Source: Desmodesmus armatus
Taxonomy: Eukaryota; Chlorophyta; Chlorophyceae; Sphaeropleales; Scenedesmaceae
DNA: 64,000 nt
Direction: 5' to 3'
Assembly: GCA_007449985.2 (NCBI GenBank)
Contig: VIIQ02000006.1
Span: 496,001-560,000, forward strand
Every line of letters begins with the position of its first letter. Within the stretch, counting starts at the first letter, position 1. Positions 22,101 through 29,132 of this stretch are shown here, one piece after another. The position numbers were made by a program, and so were the translations under genes. Below the pieces are notes generated by a model that was not told the origin of the DNA, did not search any database, and saw only the letters and a list, made by a program, of their open reading frames with translations.

Positions 22101-25100
22101 CTGTGGTGAATGCCTTGAAGGGGCAGGGCAGTGTGGAATGCACCTGGCATGCAATCCAACACCCATTCTTCACATGATCCAATGGTCTAGCATCATCTCT
22201 GGGGCCAGTGGTCGCATGCAGGCAGAGAGACCTTCAAGCATGGCAGTGGCTATGCAACCACGCAACACACAACCCACTATCCCCTGCCTGTACGCACAAC
22301 CAAACCACCCTCCTTGGTGGATGCTGCTGCTGCCGTTACATCATCCCTGACAGGCCCTCGCTGCTCAGCGCTCCCGGGGTACAGACCTAGCCGCCCTGCA
22401 GTCCTTCAGTTACAGCAGCCTGCAAGATGAGCTCCAGGTCGGCGGTGTCTTCATCCGCGTCTTCAACCAGCGCGGCCGCAGCAGCGCAAACGCCAGCAAC
22501 GCGACAGTCACAGCGGCAACAGCAACAGCCGCTGTGGCTCCCGTCCCTGCAGCACCAGCAGGAGCCGCAGGTGGCCACCCTGGGCCGCTGTCACAGCAGC
22601 AGCAGCAACAGCCGCAGCGAGGTTCGGCTGGCGGGGCTGCTGCTGCATGGGCTGCTGGTGCGGGTGCTGCGAGCGGTGTGCCGTCTGATCCCTCTGGGTT
22701 CTGCAAGGCCCTGGTGCGGTACCTGTATGACAGACTGGTGGAGCGATGCTTCAGGGGCACAGAGCTGCAGCAGCTGCCGGCAACAGAGGCCCGAAATGTC
22801 CTGGATGTGGTCACGGCCCTGTCAGGTGGGGTGGGGTGCTGCAGGTGCAGAGGGCTGAGTGGCGAAACCGTTTGCCATCGTGCTGTCATGGTGGGGCTGG
22901 TGTAGGGCTGCTGCTGTTGTTTGGGCAGACATCTCCTCCTGGGTGTGTGTACGGAAGGTGAAGCTTTGGAACCAGGGGGGGGGGGTGTCTACAGCAGAGC
23001 TGAGCGTTCAGGTGGAGTACGTTTGACAACCTCAATTAATGTTACTTTGGTGGATGGTTCCTGCTGCTGCAGGTCTGTTGGAGGGTGAGCCGCGGCTGTT
23101 GGGCCTGTTGAGCAGCAAGAGTGCCCTGTCCCCTCTGGTAGCCTGCATCACACCGGCAGCAGCAGCCTGGCCACCTCTGTATGAACAGCCAGCCGCACCA
23201 CCAGCCTCTGCTCTCTCTGTACCAACAGATGCATCAGGTACTTCTGGTGGTAGTGCTGACGCTGCTGCACCTGCTGCTGATACCAACGACAGCGACAGCA
23301 GCAGTGCGATCGACAGGCAGGCGCTAGCACAGACAGCAGAGCAGCTGGCCGCGCTGGGGCTGCAGCTCCTGCTGCGTGCTACAGCCAACGCAGCGGTGCA
23401 GGAGGCCCTAACGGATGAGGTACTGCTGCGGCAGCTGTACTGGCTGTGTGTACAGCCGCCCTCGGGGCGTGTGCTGAACGCTGCGCTGGCGCTGCTGCGG
23501 CGGTTGAGCTCCTCACCGCTGGCAGCTTCTGTGGGTGGCTACCAAGGGGGTGCGCTGATGCTGCTGGCGGTGCTGCTGCACACTGGCAGGTGGGTAGGTG
23601 GCTGGATGCGAGGGGGGGGGGGGCGGTGCCTGCTGCTGAGGGGGAAGTGTCTCTTAGACGGCAGCAGTCGTTCCTAGCCTCGGTGCTTGCTGCTAGGGTG
23701 TGAGGGTCTTGTGTTGCACTGACCATCAGGACATCTTCACCAGGCCTGCCCATGTTGGAGGCTGCATGCTGCATATGTTCACTCGTGCAGGAGCAGCCAG
23801 TGTGCTGGACTATCAGGCAAACTCCACTCCACATCTGCCATCTACTTTTTTGATGTGGAAGTTGCTGCCTGTTGCTGCATGTTGCTTCTGCAGTTGGCCA
23901 TGGCCAGGTGGCGATGCTGCTGCTGCTGACCTTGCTGAGCAGACAGATGCTGCCAAGGCTGCTGCTGCTGACGTGCTGGCTGCCCTCATGGCCCAGCCCA
24001 GCCACGGGCCCCGTGTGTCACTGCTCATGGGCAAGCTGCTGCCGCCAGGGCTGGTGGCCTCCATTGCTGAGGGCCCTCCTGCCGCTGTGCTGAGGGCGCT
24101 GGGGCAGGTGTGTGGGCGTGTGTGGTGTGGGCCGACTTGGAACCGCTGTTGGCGCCTGTTTGAGATACATGTGTAGCTAGCATATAGGCAACATATTCGT
24201 CACATGCAAGCAGTTCGATGAGGCATACCACCCACAGTACCACAAGGATTGTGCCAGTTGTGCCTGCAGTGCAGGAGCTGGCTGCAGCACTACGGGTTTG
24301 CATGTGGTTATGTAAGCGCTGGCGTGGCATCTGCTAATCGACACTTGCATGGCACCCTTTTCATGACGTGTCAAAGTTGGGGGGCTGGCGTGGCACATGC
24401 CGATAGACACTTGCACGACACACCTCCCATGACGTGTGTGAGTTGGAGGTCCTGGAACCTAATCTAGTGGCAGCTCGTTTTGTGCCATGGTCTAGCCGCT
24501 GTTGCTGGTGCTGACACGCAGTGCTGTGCTGCCCTGCTGTGTTTTTGCCTCCATGTGTGCAGACTGTGGAGACGCCGGAGTGCATGTGGGATGGGCGCAT
24601 GGCAGCACAGGCAGCAGCAGAGGTAGCAGCCCTGGCGTCAGCAGTGCGGCAGCAGCATGCAGCGGGCTCGTACGACTGGTCGCCGCCCACTGGCTACCAA
24701 CTCGAGTATGACAGCCTACGGGGCGAGGTGTACGTGGGCGGGGTGTACGTTCGCCTTTTCCTCAAGAACCCAAAGTATGCTGTACGGGACCCTGTCAAGT
24801 TTGCAGAAGCCCTAGTGGAAAAGTACCTGCAGGGGCTGGCGGCTGCAGGAGCAGCTGGTAGCGCTGGTACAGCGGCGTCCTTAGATCAGTGCCTGCTGCT
24901 GTCAGCGGCTGCTGTGGCGCTGTTGCAGGGGCATGGGCTGCTAGCTGACCATGTCGCTCAGCTGGGCTGTAGCGGCCGGCTGCTGACTAACCTCGCAGTG
25001 CATACGGCACGAATCCCAGCACCAACCCCCGACCAGGGTGTAACGCAGCAGCAGCACCAGCAGCAGCAGCGGGTACCTCCGGACGAGCTGGGGGGCAGCA

Positions 25101-25699
25101 TCCTGCGGCTGCTGCATCAGCTTGCTGCCTCTTCGGGTGCTGCAGAGGCCATGGCAGCATCTACCAGTGCGCCCCTGGTGCCGACGCTGCTGCAAGCTAT
25201 GGCGTGGGGCCATGGTGCAAGCATACTGGTGCTGGAGACGTTGAAACGTGCCCTCAGCCCTGCTAACAGGCAGAGAGACAGCCTAGTAGCGCAGGCACTG
25301 CAGGCCGGCCTTGTGCAGAAGCTGCTGCTGCTGCTCGACTGGCGGAGCGGAAGCAGCGATGCAGCCGGTGCGGCAGCTCCTGGTGCTGACAGCAGTAGCA
25401 GTATGACACAGGCGCAGGAGCAGGAGGTGGCAGTGGAGAGGACGCTAGCAGTGGATGTGTTGCGGTTGTTGGCGGTTGAGGGCAGTTACAGCACACAGGT
25501 CAACACGCTGCTGGCGCAGTCGCCGGTGTGGGCAGCGTATAGTGATCAGCGGCATGATATGTTCCTGCCGTCTGGTGCGACAGCAGAGACGGGGGTGGTG
25601 GGGCTGCTGACTGCTGGGGACACTGCGCGGTTTGCGCTGCCTGCTCCGGAGAGTGTGCAGGGCGGCACAGCTGGGAGTGCCACACATGGTGCCTTGTGA
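1796..25699 (+). CDS. GRV2: RME-8 / DNAJC13 / GRV2 endosomal J-domain protein
   Basis: A giant J-protein that recruits Hsc70 to endosomes for clathrin uncoating and retromer/SNX sorting (family knowledge). Exons inferred: 1796-2056, 2197-2318, 2721-2830, 3311-3541, 3906-4139, 4713-4979, 5147-5326, 5379-5545, 5821-6261, 6786-6996, 7350-7556, 8291-8531, 8932-9620, 9855-10019, 10447-10567, 10822-11549, 11787-11909, 12029-12247, 12718-12850, 13130-13310, 18074-18275, 18533-18720, 19168-19319, 19731-20243, 20658-20810, 21100-21467, 21817-22007, 22354-22825, 23073-23589, 23894-24107, 24563-25699; about 3,000 residues, longer than GRV2 because of Ala/Gln/Ser inserts. The N-terminal PH-like domain keeps K25, W28, Y32 and R34, equivalent to the PI3P-contacting set of human RME-8. 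Four IWN-like repeats appear (LIWNESTRREL, IIWTAAMRQQ, VIWNSGMREEL, CMWDGRMAAQ), with the HPD-containing J domain (YHPDKNP, 19731) between the second and third, exactly the family order. Exon 22 needs one extra base to read through. Plus strand, convergent with MEX1. Confidence 0.95.
2396..2423 (+). repeat. (CAG)n microsatellite in RME-8 intron 2
   Basis: About nine CAG units, intronic. The same trinucleotide recurs in coding exons as poly-Gln or poly-Ala (for example 9541-9563), so it is a general compositional habit of this genome. Confidence 0.85.
3621..3652 (+). repeat. Echo of RME-8 exon 4 end inside intron 4
   Basis: About 32 bases nearly identical to 3498-3530, near the end of exon 4 (encoding MQQAARKKL), recur in the following intron after a G run. 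The copy is followed by GGTACACC, a donor-like sequence, so it could be mistaken for an exon end. Confidence 0.85.
4531..4593 (+). repeat. Echo of RME-8 exon 6 start, with acceptor, inside intron 5
   Basis: About 62 bases (AG plus the first 20 codons) match 4711-4773, the start of exon 6 encoding TVPRRLVV and SLITRR, with only a few changes. The copy lies about 180 bases upstream of the real exon and retains its own AG acceptor. It diverges right after the CGCCGT shared with the exon. Confidence 0.88.
5560..5613 (+). repeat. (TACAG)n-type microsatellite in an RME-8 intron
   Basis: Runs of CAGTACAGTACAG-like pentamers occur here. Similar tracts recur at about 7580-7640, 7798-7845, 8640-8690, 12322-12350, 12588-12605 and 38060-38110, often next to the dispersed repeat described at 8636. 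Confidence 0.8.
7640..7795 (+). repeat. Echo array of RME-8 exon 11 donor region
   Basis: The junction GGCTGTAG/GTGAGGACAGCAG (exon end at 7556) is repeated downstream, starting near 7650, 7715 and 7763, in progressively diverged form. Each copy keeps the GAGGACAGCA(G/A)(T)GGGG core. The first copy preserves a complete GTGAGG donor. Confidence 0.8.
8221..8278 (+). repeat. (GCTGT)n pentanucleotide microsatellite
   Basis: Eleven or more perfect GCTGT units end 12 bases before the acceptor of RME-8 exon 12 (exon starts at 8291). The repeat therefore stands in for the polypyrimidine tract and may affect splicing as its length varies. The Cys/Leu-rich translation of this tract is not a protein. 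Confidence 0.93.
8636..8755 (+). repeat. Dispersed about 110-bp repeat, copy 1
   Basis: The unit is a GTAC/TACAG-rich head followed by a core of the form GAGTCCCA...AGCC(A/G)GC...CAAGGGGCTCA. Copies with the same order lie at 12322-12425 and 12586-12680, and a partial one at 45236-45300. The core holds short self-complementary blocks (GGGAC/GTCCC; GAGCC/GGCTC). It is probably a small non-autonomous element, family unknown. Confidence 0.65.
12322..12425 (+). repeat. Dispersed about 110-bp repeat, copy 2
   Basis: It lies in the RME-8 intron after exon 18 and shares with the 12586 copy the block AGCCAGC followed by CCAAGGGCTCA and AGGGTGCCCA. Divergence from copy 1 is greater in the head. Confidence 0.65.
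12586..12680 (+). repeat. Dispersed about 110-bp repeat, copy 3
   Basis: Same intron as copy 2 and same orientation. It carries the clearest core, GGGGACATAGTCCCAACC, itself a short hairpin (GGGAC/GTCCC type). Confidence 0.65.
13299..13600 (+). repeat. Splice-donor minisatellite after RME-8 exon 20
   Basis: The end of exon 20 plus donor (CAGGGCTTCAG/GTGGG) seeds a degenerate G-rich tandem array of roughly 60-base units: copies start near 13299, 13389, 13449 and 13525. Units carry GGGCTTGGGATGTTGGGAAGG-like cores. Several keep a usable donor-like CAG/GTGGGTG. Confidence 0.82.
13785..13905. repeat. Imperfect long hairpin (about 57-nt arms) in RME-8 intron 20
   Basis: The arms pair around GAGGAG/CTCCTC at the apex (about 13845). 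GTGTTGAATGC, TCATCCAG and AGCCGCTTGGTGT in the left arm are complementary to the right arm, with about 85 percent pairing by eye and almost no loop. It could be a MITE-like foldback or a small-RNA precursor. It lies just upstream of the TIR elements. Confidence 0.75.
14105..16185 (+). mobile_element. TIR element copy A (with coiled-coil ORF)
   Basis: It begins TGTAGCGTCCTTATTGG and ends AAAAGGATCACTACA; the end, reversed and complemented, reads TGTAGTGATCCTTTTGA, so the termini are imperfect inverted repeats of about 17 bases. The first about 147 bases are identical to the head of copy B (16189). The AGCC just before it (14101-14104) matches the AGCC just after copy B (17818-17821), which fits a 4-base target duplication around the composite. 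No transposase, reverse transcriptase or integrase motif is visible, so this is likely a non-autonomous element of uncertain superfamily. Confidence 0.65.
14651..16027 (+). CDS. Intronless Gln-rich coiled-coil protein inside TIR element A
   Basis: A single uninterrupted frame of 458 codons, in strong contrast with the heavily split host genes. It opens MVRILPYGFGRFVEVDEQFL. Residues about 20-300 are an almost continuous Gln/Leu/Glu heptad-rich coiled coil with regular hydrophobic spacing. The rest is Ser/Gly/Pro/Ala-rich and ends in TAG. No catalytic motif or zinc finger was seen. Options are a structural (Gag/ORF1-like) protein of the element, a captured host coiled-coil gene, or a retrocopy. 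Its location between element termini in sense orientation within an RME-8 intron favours the first two. Expression is not established. Confidence 0.5.
   Translation: MVRILPYGFGRFVEVDEQFLTQGSQSRQLQHAEAERAAAQEQASQLQRQLELSEQRARQLEQLLQQAESQQDQLSAAAHQWYELSKLLQDRLQQQSLGQEQQLQQEVTKLQQQLEHSNSRSEQLEQQLQCSQQQLQCAEQQAQQQQLQYNQRERLQLQEQQDQCIQLQFQVIQLQTQVIQVQSQLEQTQQQSQQQQCRLQDQLEATQQSVQPLQQQVRQLQQDLQLSQHQLHEAASMHDQLTAEVQHWYGKACSSQAELRQVQQQHDSMAAELQLWRQWAAQQQQLDAPQQFDSQEAGTPTGYPPLAAPSASSGCSSPVSAAAFSSSSGNSSPVTAFPSGSNSPVSLAPSGNGGGQDDAFDDTRSSGLPLVVAPVGGSGDFALVPSPSVSCLALASGGFSGAFVFGGYASAAPQVRSRVGLPFSAAAAAAQPVQLPERTAGGLDQVPWSRSVGGPGPP
16189..17817 (+). mobile_element. TIR element copy B (GT-rich, no clear ORF)
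   Basis: Same head (about 147 bases identical to copy A) and same tail (ATTGTAAC(C)GCTTACATC...CACTACA) as copy A, separated from A by only TTA. The internal 1.4 kb differs from A and is T- and G-rich on this strand, with no supported coding sequence. A and B could be different internal deletions of a larger element. AGCC at 17818-17821 follows. Confidence 0.62.
17885..17955 (+). repeat. Echo of RME-8 exon 21 acceptor and start
   Basis: About 70 bases (GGACCTTCTGC..., ATGTGCAG acceptor, then GGGTCCTGC and GATGTCTG) parallel 18037-18105, the true intron end and start of exon 21. The copy lies just outside the right flank of the TIR insertion. A third shred of the same pre-acceptor sequence lies left of the insertion at about 14017-14040. 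Confidence 0.82.
18825..18960 (+). repeat. Echo of RME-8 exon 22 end with donor, tandem about 135-bp unit
   Basis: 18691-18820 (exon end VEHIPLLQ plus GTAAGC and intron) is repeated at 18825-18960 with a perfect donor CTGCAG/GTAAGT. The intronic part (AAAGGGGTTGCGA) is also duplicated. Use of the second donor would lengthen the exon by intronic sequence. Confidence 0.85.
19114..19151 (+). repeat. (CCTG)n tetranucleotide microsatellite
   Basis: About nine CCTG units lie immediately upstream of the acceptor of RME-8 exon 23 (exon starts 19168). This is a second case of a simple repeat occupying the polypyrimidine tract. Confidence 0.9.
19622..19714 (+). repeat. Dispersed about 90-bp intronic repeat, copy 1
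   Basis: It shares GGCAACATAT, GTCACATGCAAGCAGTTC and CCACAAGGAT in order with 24163-24256, about 85 percent identical by eye. Both copies sit in RME-8 introns in the same orientation. No coding content. Confidence 0.8.
24163..24256 (+). repeat. Dispersed about 90-bp intronic repeat, copy 2
   Basis: Partner of 19622-19714. It is followed at 24317-24447 by a two-copy tandem of about 65 bases (CTGGCGTGGCA...ACGTGT...GTTGG), so this intron has been assembled from several small duplications. Confidence 0.78.
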
Positions 25700-25864
25700 C
25701 TCCTTTGCAGAGGCTGCATGCATGCATGACTGGTCGCACTTGCATCAGCACAAGCTTTGGTTTCATTTTCAGTATTCGTTCAGCTGAGGGTTGTGAGACA
25801 CCCAAGGCCCAGCGTGTTCCGCCATGCAGGGTTTCGCTTGATGGCTTGTGAATCACACTGAGTG

Positions 25865-25869
25865 TGTAA
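25865..25869 (+). terminator. RME-8 poly(A) signal TGTAA
   Basis: First TGTAA after the RME-8 stop, 165 bases downstream. TGTAA is the common chlorophycean polyadenylation signal; cleavage would be expected 10 to 20 bases later, before the convergent MEX1 3' UTR. Confidence 0.55.
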
Positions 25870-26108
25870 GTACAAACTGCACATGGCTGCGACTTTGTTT
25901 GGCTGTGAACATCCTGGTGAACTCCTGTGTGTTCATGCCAAGATCTGATGGAATCCCCCCAAGTCGACAGCAAGGCAGTTATACTCACGTGATGAGCCCT
26001 GCAGCATCATCAGGCTGCTTGTCAACACAAGCCACGCACCCAGTGACAACACAAGGCACCACCTATCGTTGCTCATGAGGAGCGCACATCAGAAAGGATG
26101 ACGTCATG

Positions 26109-26127
26109 TTACATAATCACAGTTACA
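26109..26127 (-). terminator. MEX1 poly(A) signals (two TGTAA on minus strand)
   Basis: TTACA at 26109-26113 and 26123-26127 reads TGTAA on the minus strand, 61 to 79 bases past the MEX1 stop codon. Confidence 0.6.
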
Positions 26128-26187
26128 TAATATGTCACACGTGCGGCCAAAAAGTGCGTACGAGTGTGAGTGATCTCCCTGTCACTG

Positions 26188-28817
26188 TCACACAGCAGCA
26201 GGCCTGCCAAAGCCATACACGTCTGGGTAGCTGGCCAGCGGGTGCTGCAGCCCCTTGGCCCTCGAGTCTGACACCATGATGAACAGCAGCCAGCCAAACA
26301 GGGCAACACTCAGCCCCACAAACACAGGCACTGGCAGGAACCGCAACCTGCACAGGGAACAGGGAAAAGGCGCAAGGGGAAGGTCAAATTGGTGCCTGCA
26401 CCACAGGGGCAAGCTGCTGCCGCCACATGAAACTGATGCCGCCTCAAGTGCACCGCTCTGTCGACAACTAGCCTACACCCCTGTTGGGGTTTGCACCTCC
26501 CCCCCCCCCCCCCACACACACATGGTCGATGCATTGACTGGATGCACTCCCTGTGTCTACATACACAAACACTGGCCCCAGGCTGATCTTGCCGTTTGAT
26601 GGCATGTTTGACATGCCACTCCAACATCCAAGACGTGCTGCCTTGTGTGGTGCTGCTAGCAATAGCAAATTATCATGTGACCACATCACCATCCCAGTCA
26701 GCCACCATCATACTCACCCTGTTTCAGGGTTGAACCCCAGAGTAAGGCTCAGGCATTGTGCCCAGCCCATCATGACAGCACCCCAGGTTGAGCCAAAGGT
26801 CCAGGCAGGGTCCCTGGTGAACAGGGCCCGGGGTATGCAGGCAGAGTTGCCCAGCAGGGCTAGCAGCATGGTGCCCACTGATAGACCGGCAAGGCTGGAG
26901 AGGTCAGAGAAGTTCTTCACCTGCAGACCGGAGTGGATTGAGGGGGACACGGCGGGGCGTATATGGGAGATGGGGTGGGGTGGGGAGAGCGTGCGTACTG
27001 TGTGTGTTTCTGTGCAGCTTCAACATGTGAACCGTTGGGTCTAGTTGGGTCCAACGTGAGACACATCAAGACCGCAGACCTTGTTCAGTGCCTGCTTGCA
27101 CTTGGAACTGGCTTCTGTAAAGGCACCGAACTGAGCAGTGCTTGACTCCCACCCTGCATGCACACCCGCGCCATCTTCTGTCCTTGCTCTACCAGCCTCA
27201 CCCCACCCCACCCCCGTAAGGACCTGCACAGGCTTGCTGTCGGGAGTTACACTCCACCAGCTGCGGCAGTGGTGATAGGGAGAACATGGCTGTAGCACAA
27301 CCCCTCCCCCTTCCCTGCACCCCCCCCCCCGCCCCATACATAGAGTGGTACCTGACAAGCTTCAGCCATGCGTCACCACACCTCTACTTCACCCACCCCA
27401 CCCCGCCATACACTGCCCCAACCGCTGTCATATGGAGCTTACCAGCTGCGGCAGCGGTGACAGGGTGAACATGGCTGTAGCACACAGCCCTGGCAGTTGT
27501 GATAGTGCAGCCCGCAGCTTGTCTGGTGAGGACTGCTGCTTTAGCCACAGGGCCGCTGCTGCTGCACCCACTAGGGAGGGGGCCAGGCTGGCAGAGCCTT
27601 GAGACACTGCTGACCACAACACCTACAACACAGCACAGCAAAGCAGCAGCCAGGCTGAGTGTGGTTGAAGCAGATGCACGTTGACATAAACTGACAGCAG
27701 ATGCTGCGTGAGCGCAACCCCACATAGACTTACTGAAAATGCTTCAGCAGGTGAAAGCAGGCAGTACATGCTGCCACCATGCAAGCGACATGCTGCCAAG
27801 GCACAAGGCTCGTTCTAAAAGTGTTGCAAGGCCCAATCGGCTTCTCAGACAGCCCTGTTGATGCTCCATACACATCCCGCTGCAGCATGCCGCCTTCCCT
27901 CCTGCTCAAGCACCAAGTCACAACAACTCAGTCACCCTACAGGCAATTTGTTTGACACTGATGACTCTCTCACTAGTGCTATTACTGATGCTGATCTACT
28001 GATAACATCCCTGCCCAGTCAGAAGCCAGCGCACCTGTGGTGCTGCAGCCACGCCTGCTGCCCCCACAAGCGCCTCAAACGGCAGCCACTGCTTCTCACT
28101 CATCCTGCCACTTGACCTCAGCACACTGCCGACTGCTATGGCAACAGATGCAGCCAGAGCTCCTGCAAAGGCGCTTGTCGGCATCACATGCGCCCACCAC
28201 AGCTGCCCCAGCACAACCAGGTTTGAGGCAATGCCGATAAGCTGCACGCGTACTGCTGCTGCCTCCTGCTTCGTGGCTAGGTAGGTGCACATGAGGGCGT
28301 TTCCCGCCAGGCCAGCACACCAGCCCACCCAACTGATGGCTGCTAGGGCTGAAAACTGGCCTGCCTGTATGAAAGCATAGTTCTGCAGGACTTGGGGGAT
28401 TACACTGCAGCGACAGTCAGTAGGGTCAGTAGGGATAGCGTCGTGATGCAAGGAGGGTGTGCTGACAGGTGCTTTGACATGGTGCCTGTTGTCTGTACTT
28501 ACATGCAGGTGAACGGTAGGCTCGAGAAGCTGACCAAGCTTTCCGTGAAGGCCCCATAGTCACCAGATTTGCCTTGAGCTGCCCCAGGGTATCACCAATA
28601 ATGTTAGACACCAGGGGCAATACATCGTGAGCAGGGGAGCTAATGTGGTCAGAGCCGGGACACAATGCACACGGACAGCAGGGTCACCTCTGCTGGGGGG
28701 TGGCAAACGCCTTGCACGTGGCTGCCTGCGCACGGACGACGACGTCACACAATGCAAGTGTGCCGAAGAAGACGAAGTGTCACGAGCGGGCAAGACACAG
28801 CGCTGTTGTGGGAGCAT
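26188..28817 (-). CDS. MEX1: MEX1-like plastid maltose exporter
   Basis: Maltose exporter of the chloroplast inner envelope, which releases maltose from night-time starch breakdown (family role in plants). Six exons: 28817-28688, 28578-28503, 28404-28035, 27622-27443, 26920-26718, 26347-26188. Phases match throughout and the sum is 1,119 bases, giving 372 residues against 415 in Arabidopsis. Exon 1 is Arg/Ser-rich with no acidic residues after the first few, like a transit peptide. Family landmarks: VIPQVLQNYAF (the LPQI...N motif), GWCAGLAGNALMCTYLATK, GRMSEKQW, and LLALLGNSACIPRALFTRD, which matches the highly conserved IGNGLMIPRALFIRD of plant MEX1. The many hydrophobic spans fit a multi-pass carrier. 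The exact joint between exons 1 and 2 is the least certain. Confidence 0.92.
27243..27305 (-). repeat. Echo of MEX1 exon 4 end with donor
   Basis: On the minus strand, GTGCTACAGCCATGTTC...CCGCAGCTG/GT at the end of exon 4 (27490-27440) is repeated in the following intron at about 27300-27245. The copy keeps CTGCCGCAGCTG/GTGGAG, so the donor GT is retained but weaker. Confidence 0.83.
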
Positions 28818-29132
28818 TTTGAATGTTGCAGATCTGATCTATCAGATCATAGATTTTTGCCAGATGACGCCAGAAGCGATCTGTGATGCTTGATTCGGAT
28901 CAAATTCAAAGTTCAATGCGGCTGTTGTTACGGTTGCAGTGTTACGACAGCTGGGGTTTGGCAGGCTGGTGTCAACTCAGGGTATTCACACTTGCAACAA
29001 CCCTTTCAAGGGTACACCAACCCTATCCTCAGCATCAACAGAAGCAGCAGCAACAGCAACACCAGACCAAACAAGAGTGCATAAGACAAGCAGCATCAGT
29101 GATGCAATGTCATCATTCACAACACCATCCCA
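28818..29132. other. Short gap between SKI3 stop and MEX1 start
   Basis: 315 bases between two minus-strand genes. It should hold the SKI3 3' UTR and MEX1 promoter/5' UTR. No motif was recognised and no clear TGTAA for SKI3 was found on the minus strand. Confidence 0.5.

Noticed and set aside
1796..25699. RME-8 as a pseudogene
   Set aside because: All domains and splice sites are present over 24 kb with only one one-base break, located in a C-rich run.
26468..26600. C/A-rich open frames in MEX1 introns
   Set aside because: Low-complexity homopolymer sequence; the surrounding exons are fixed by phase and family motifs.
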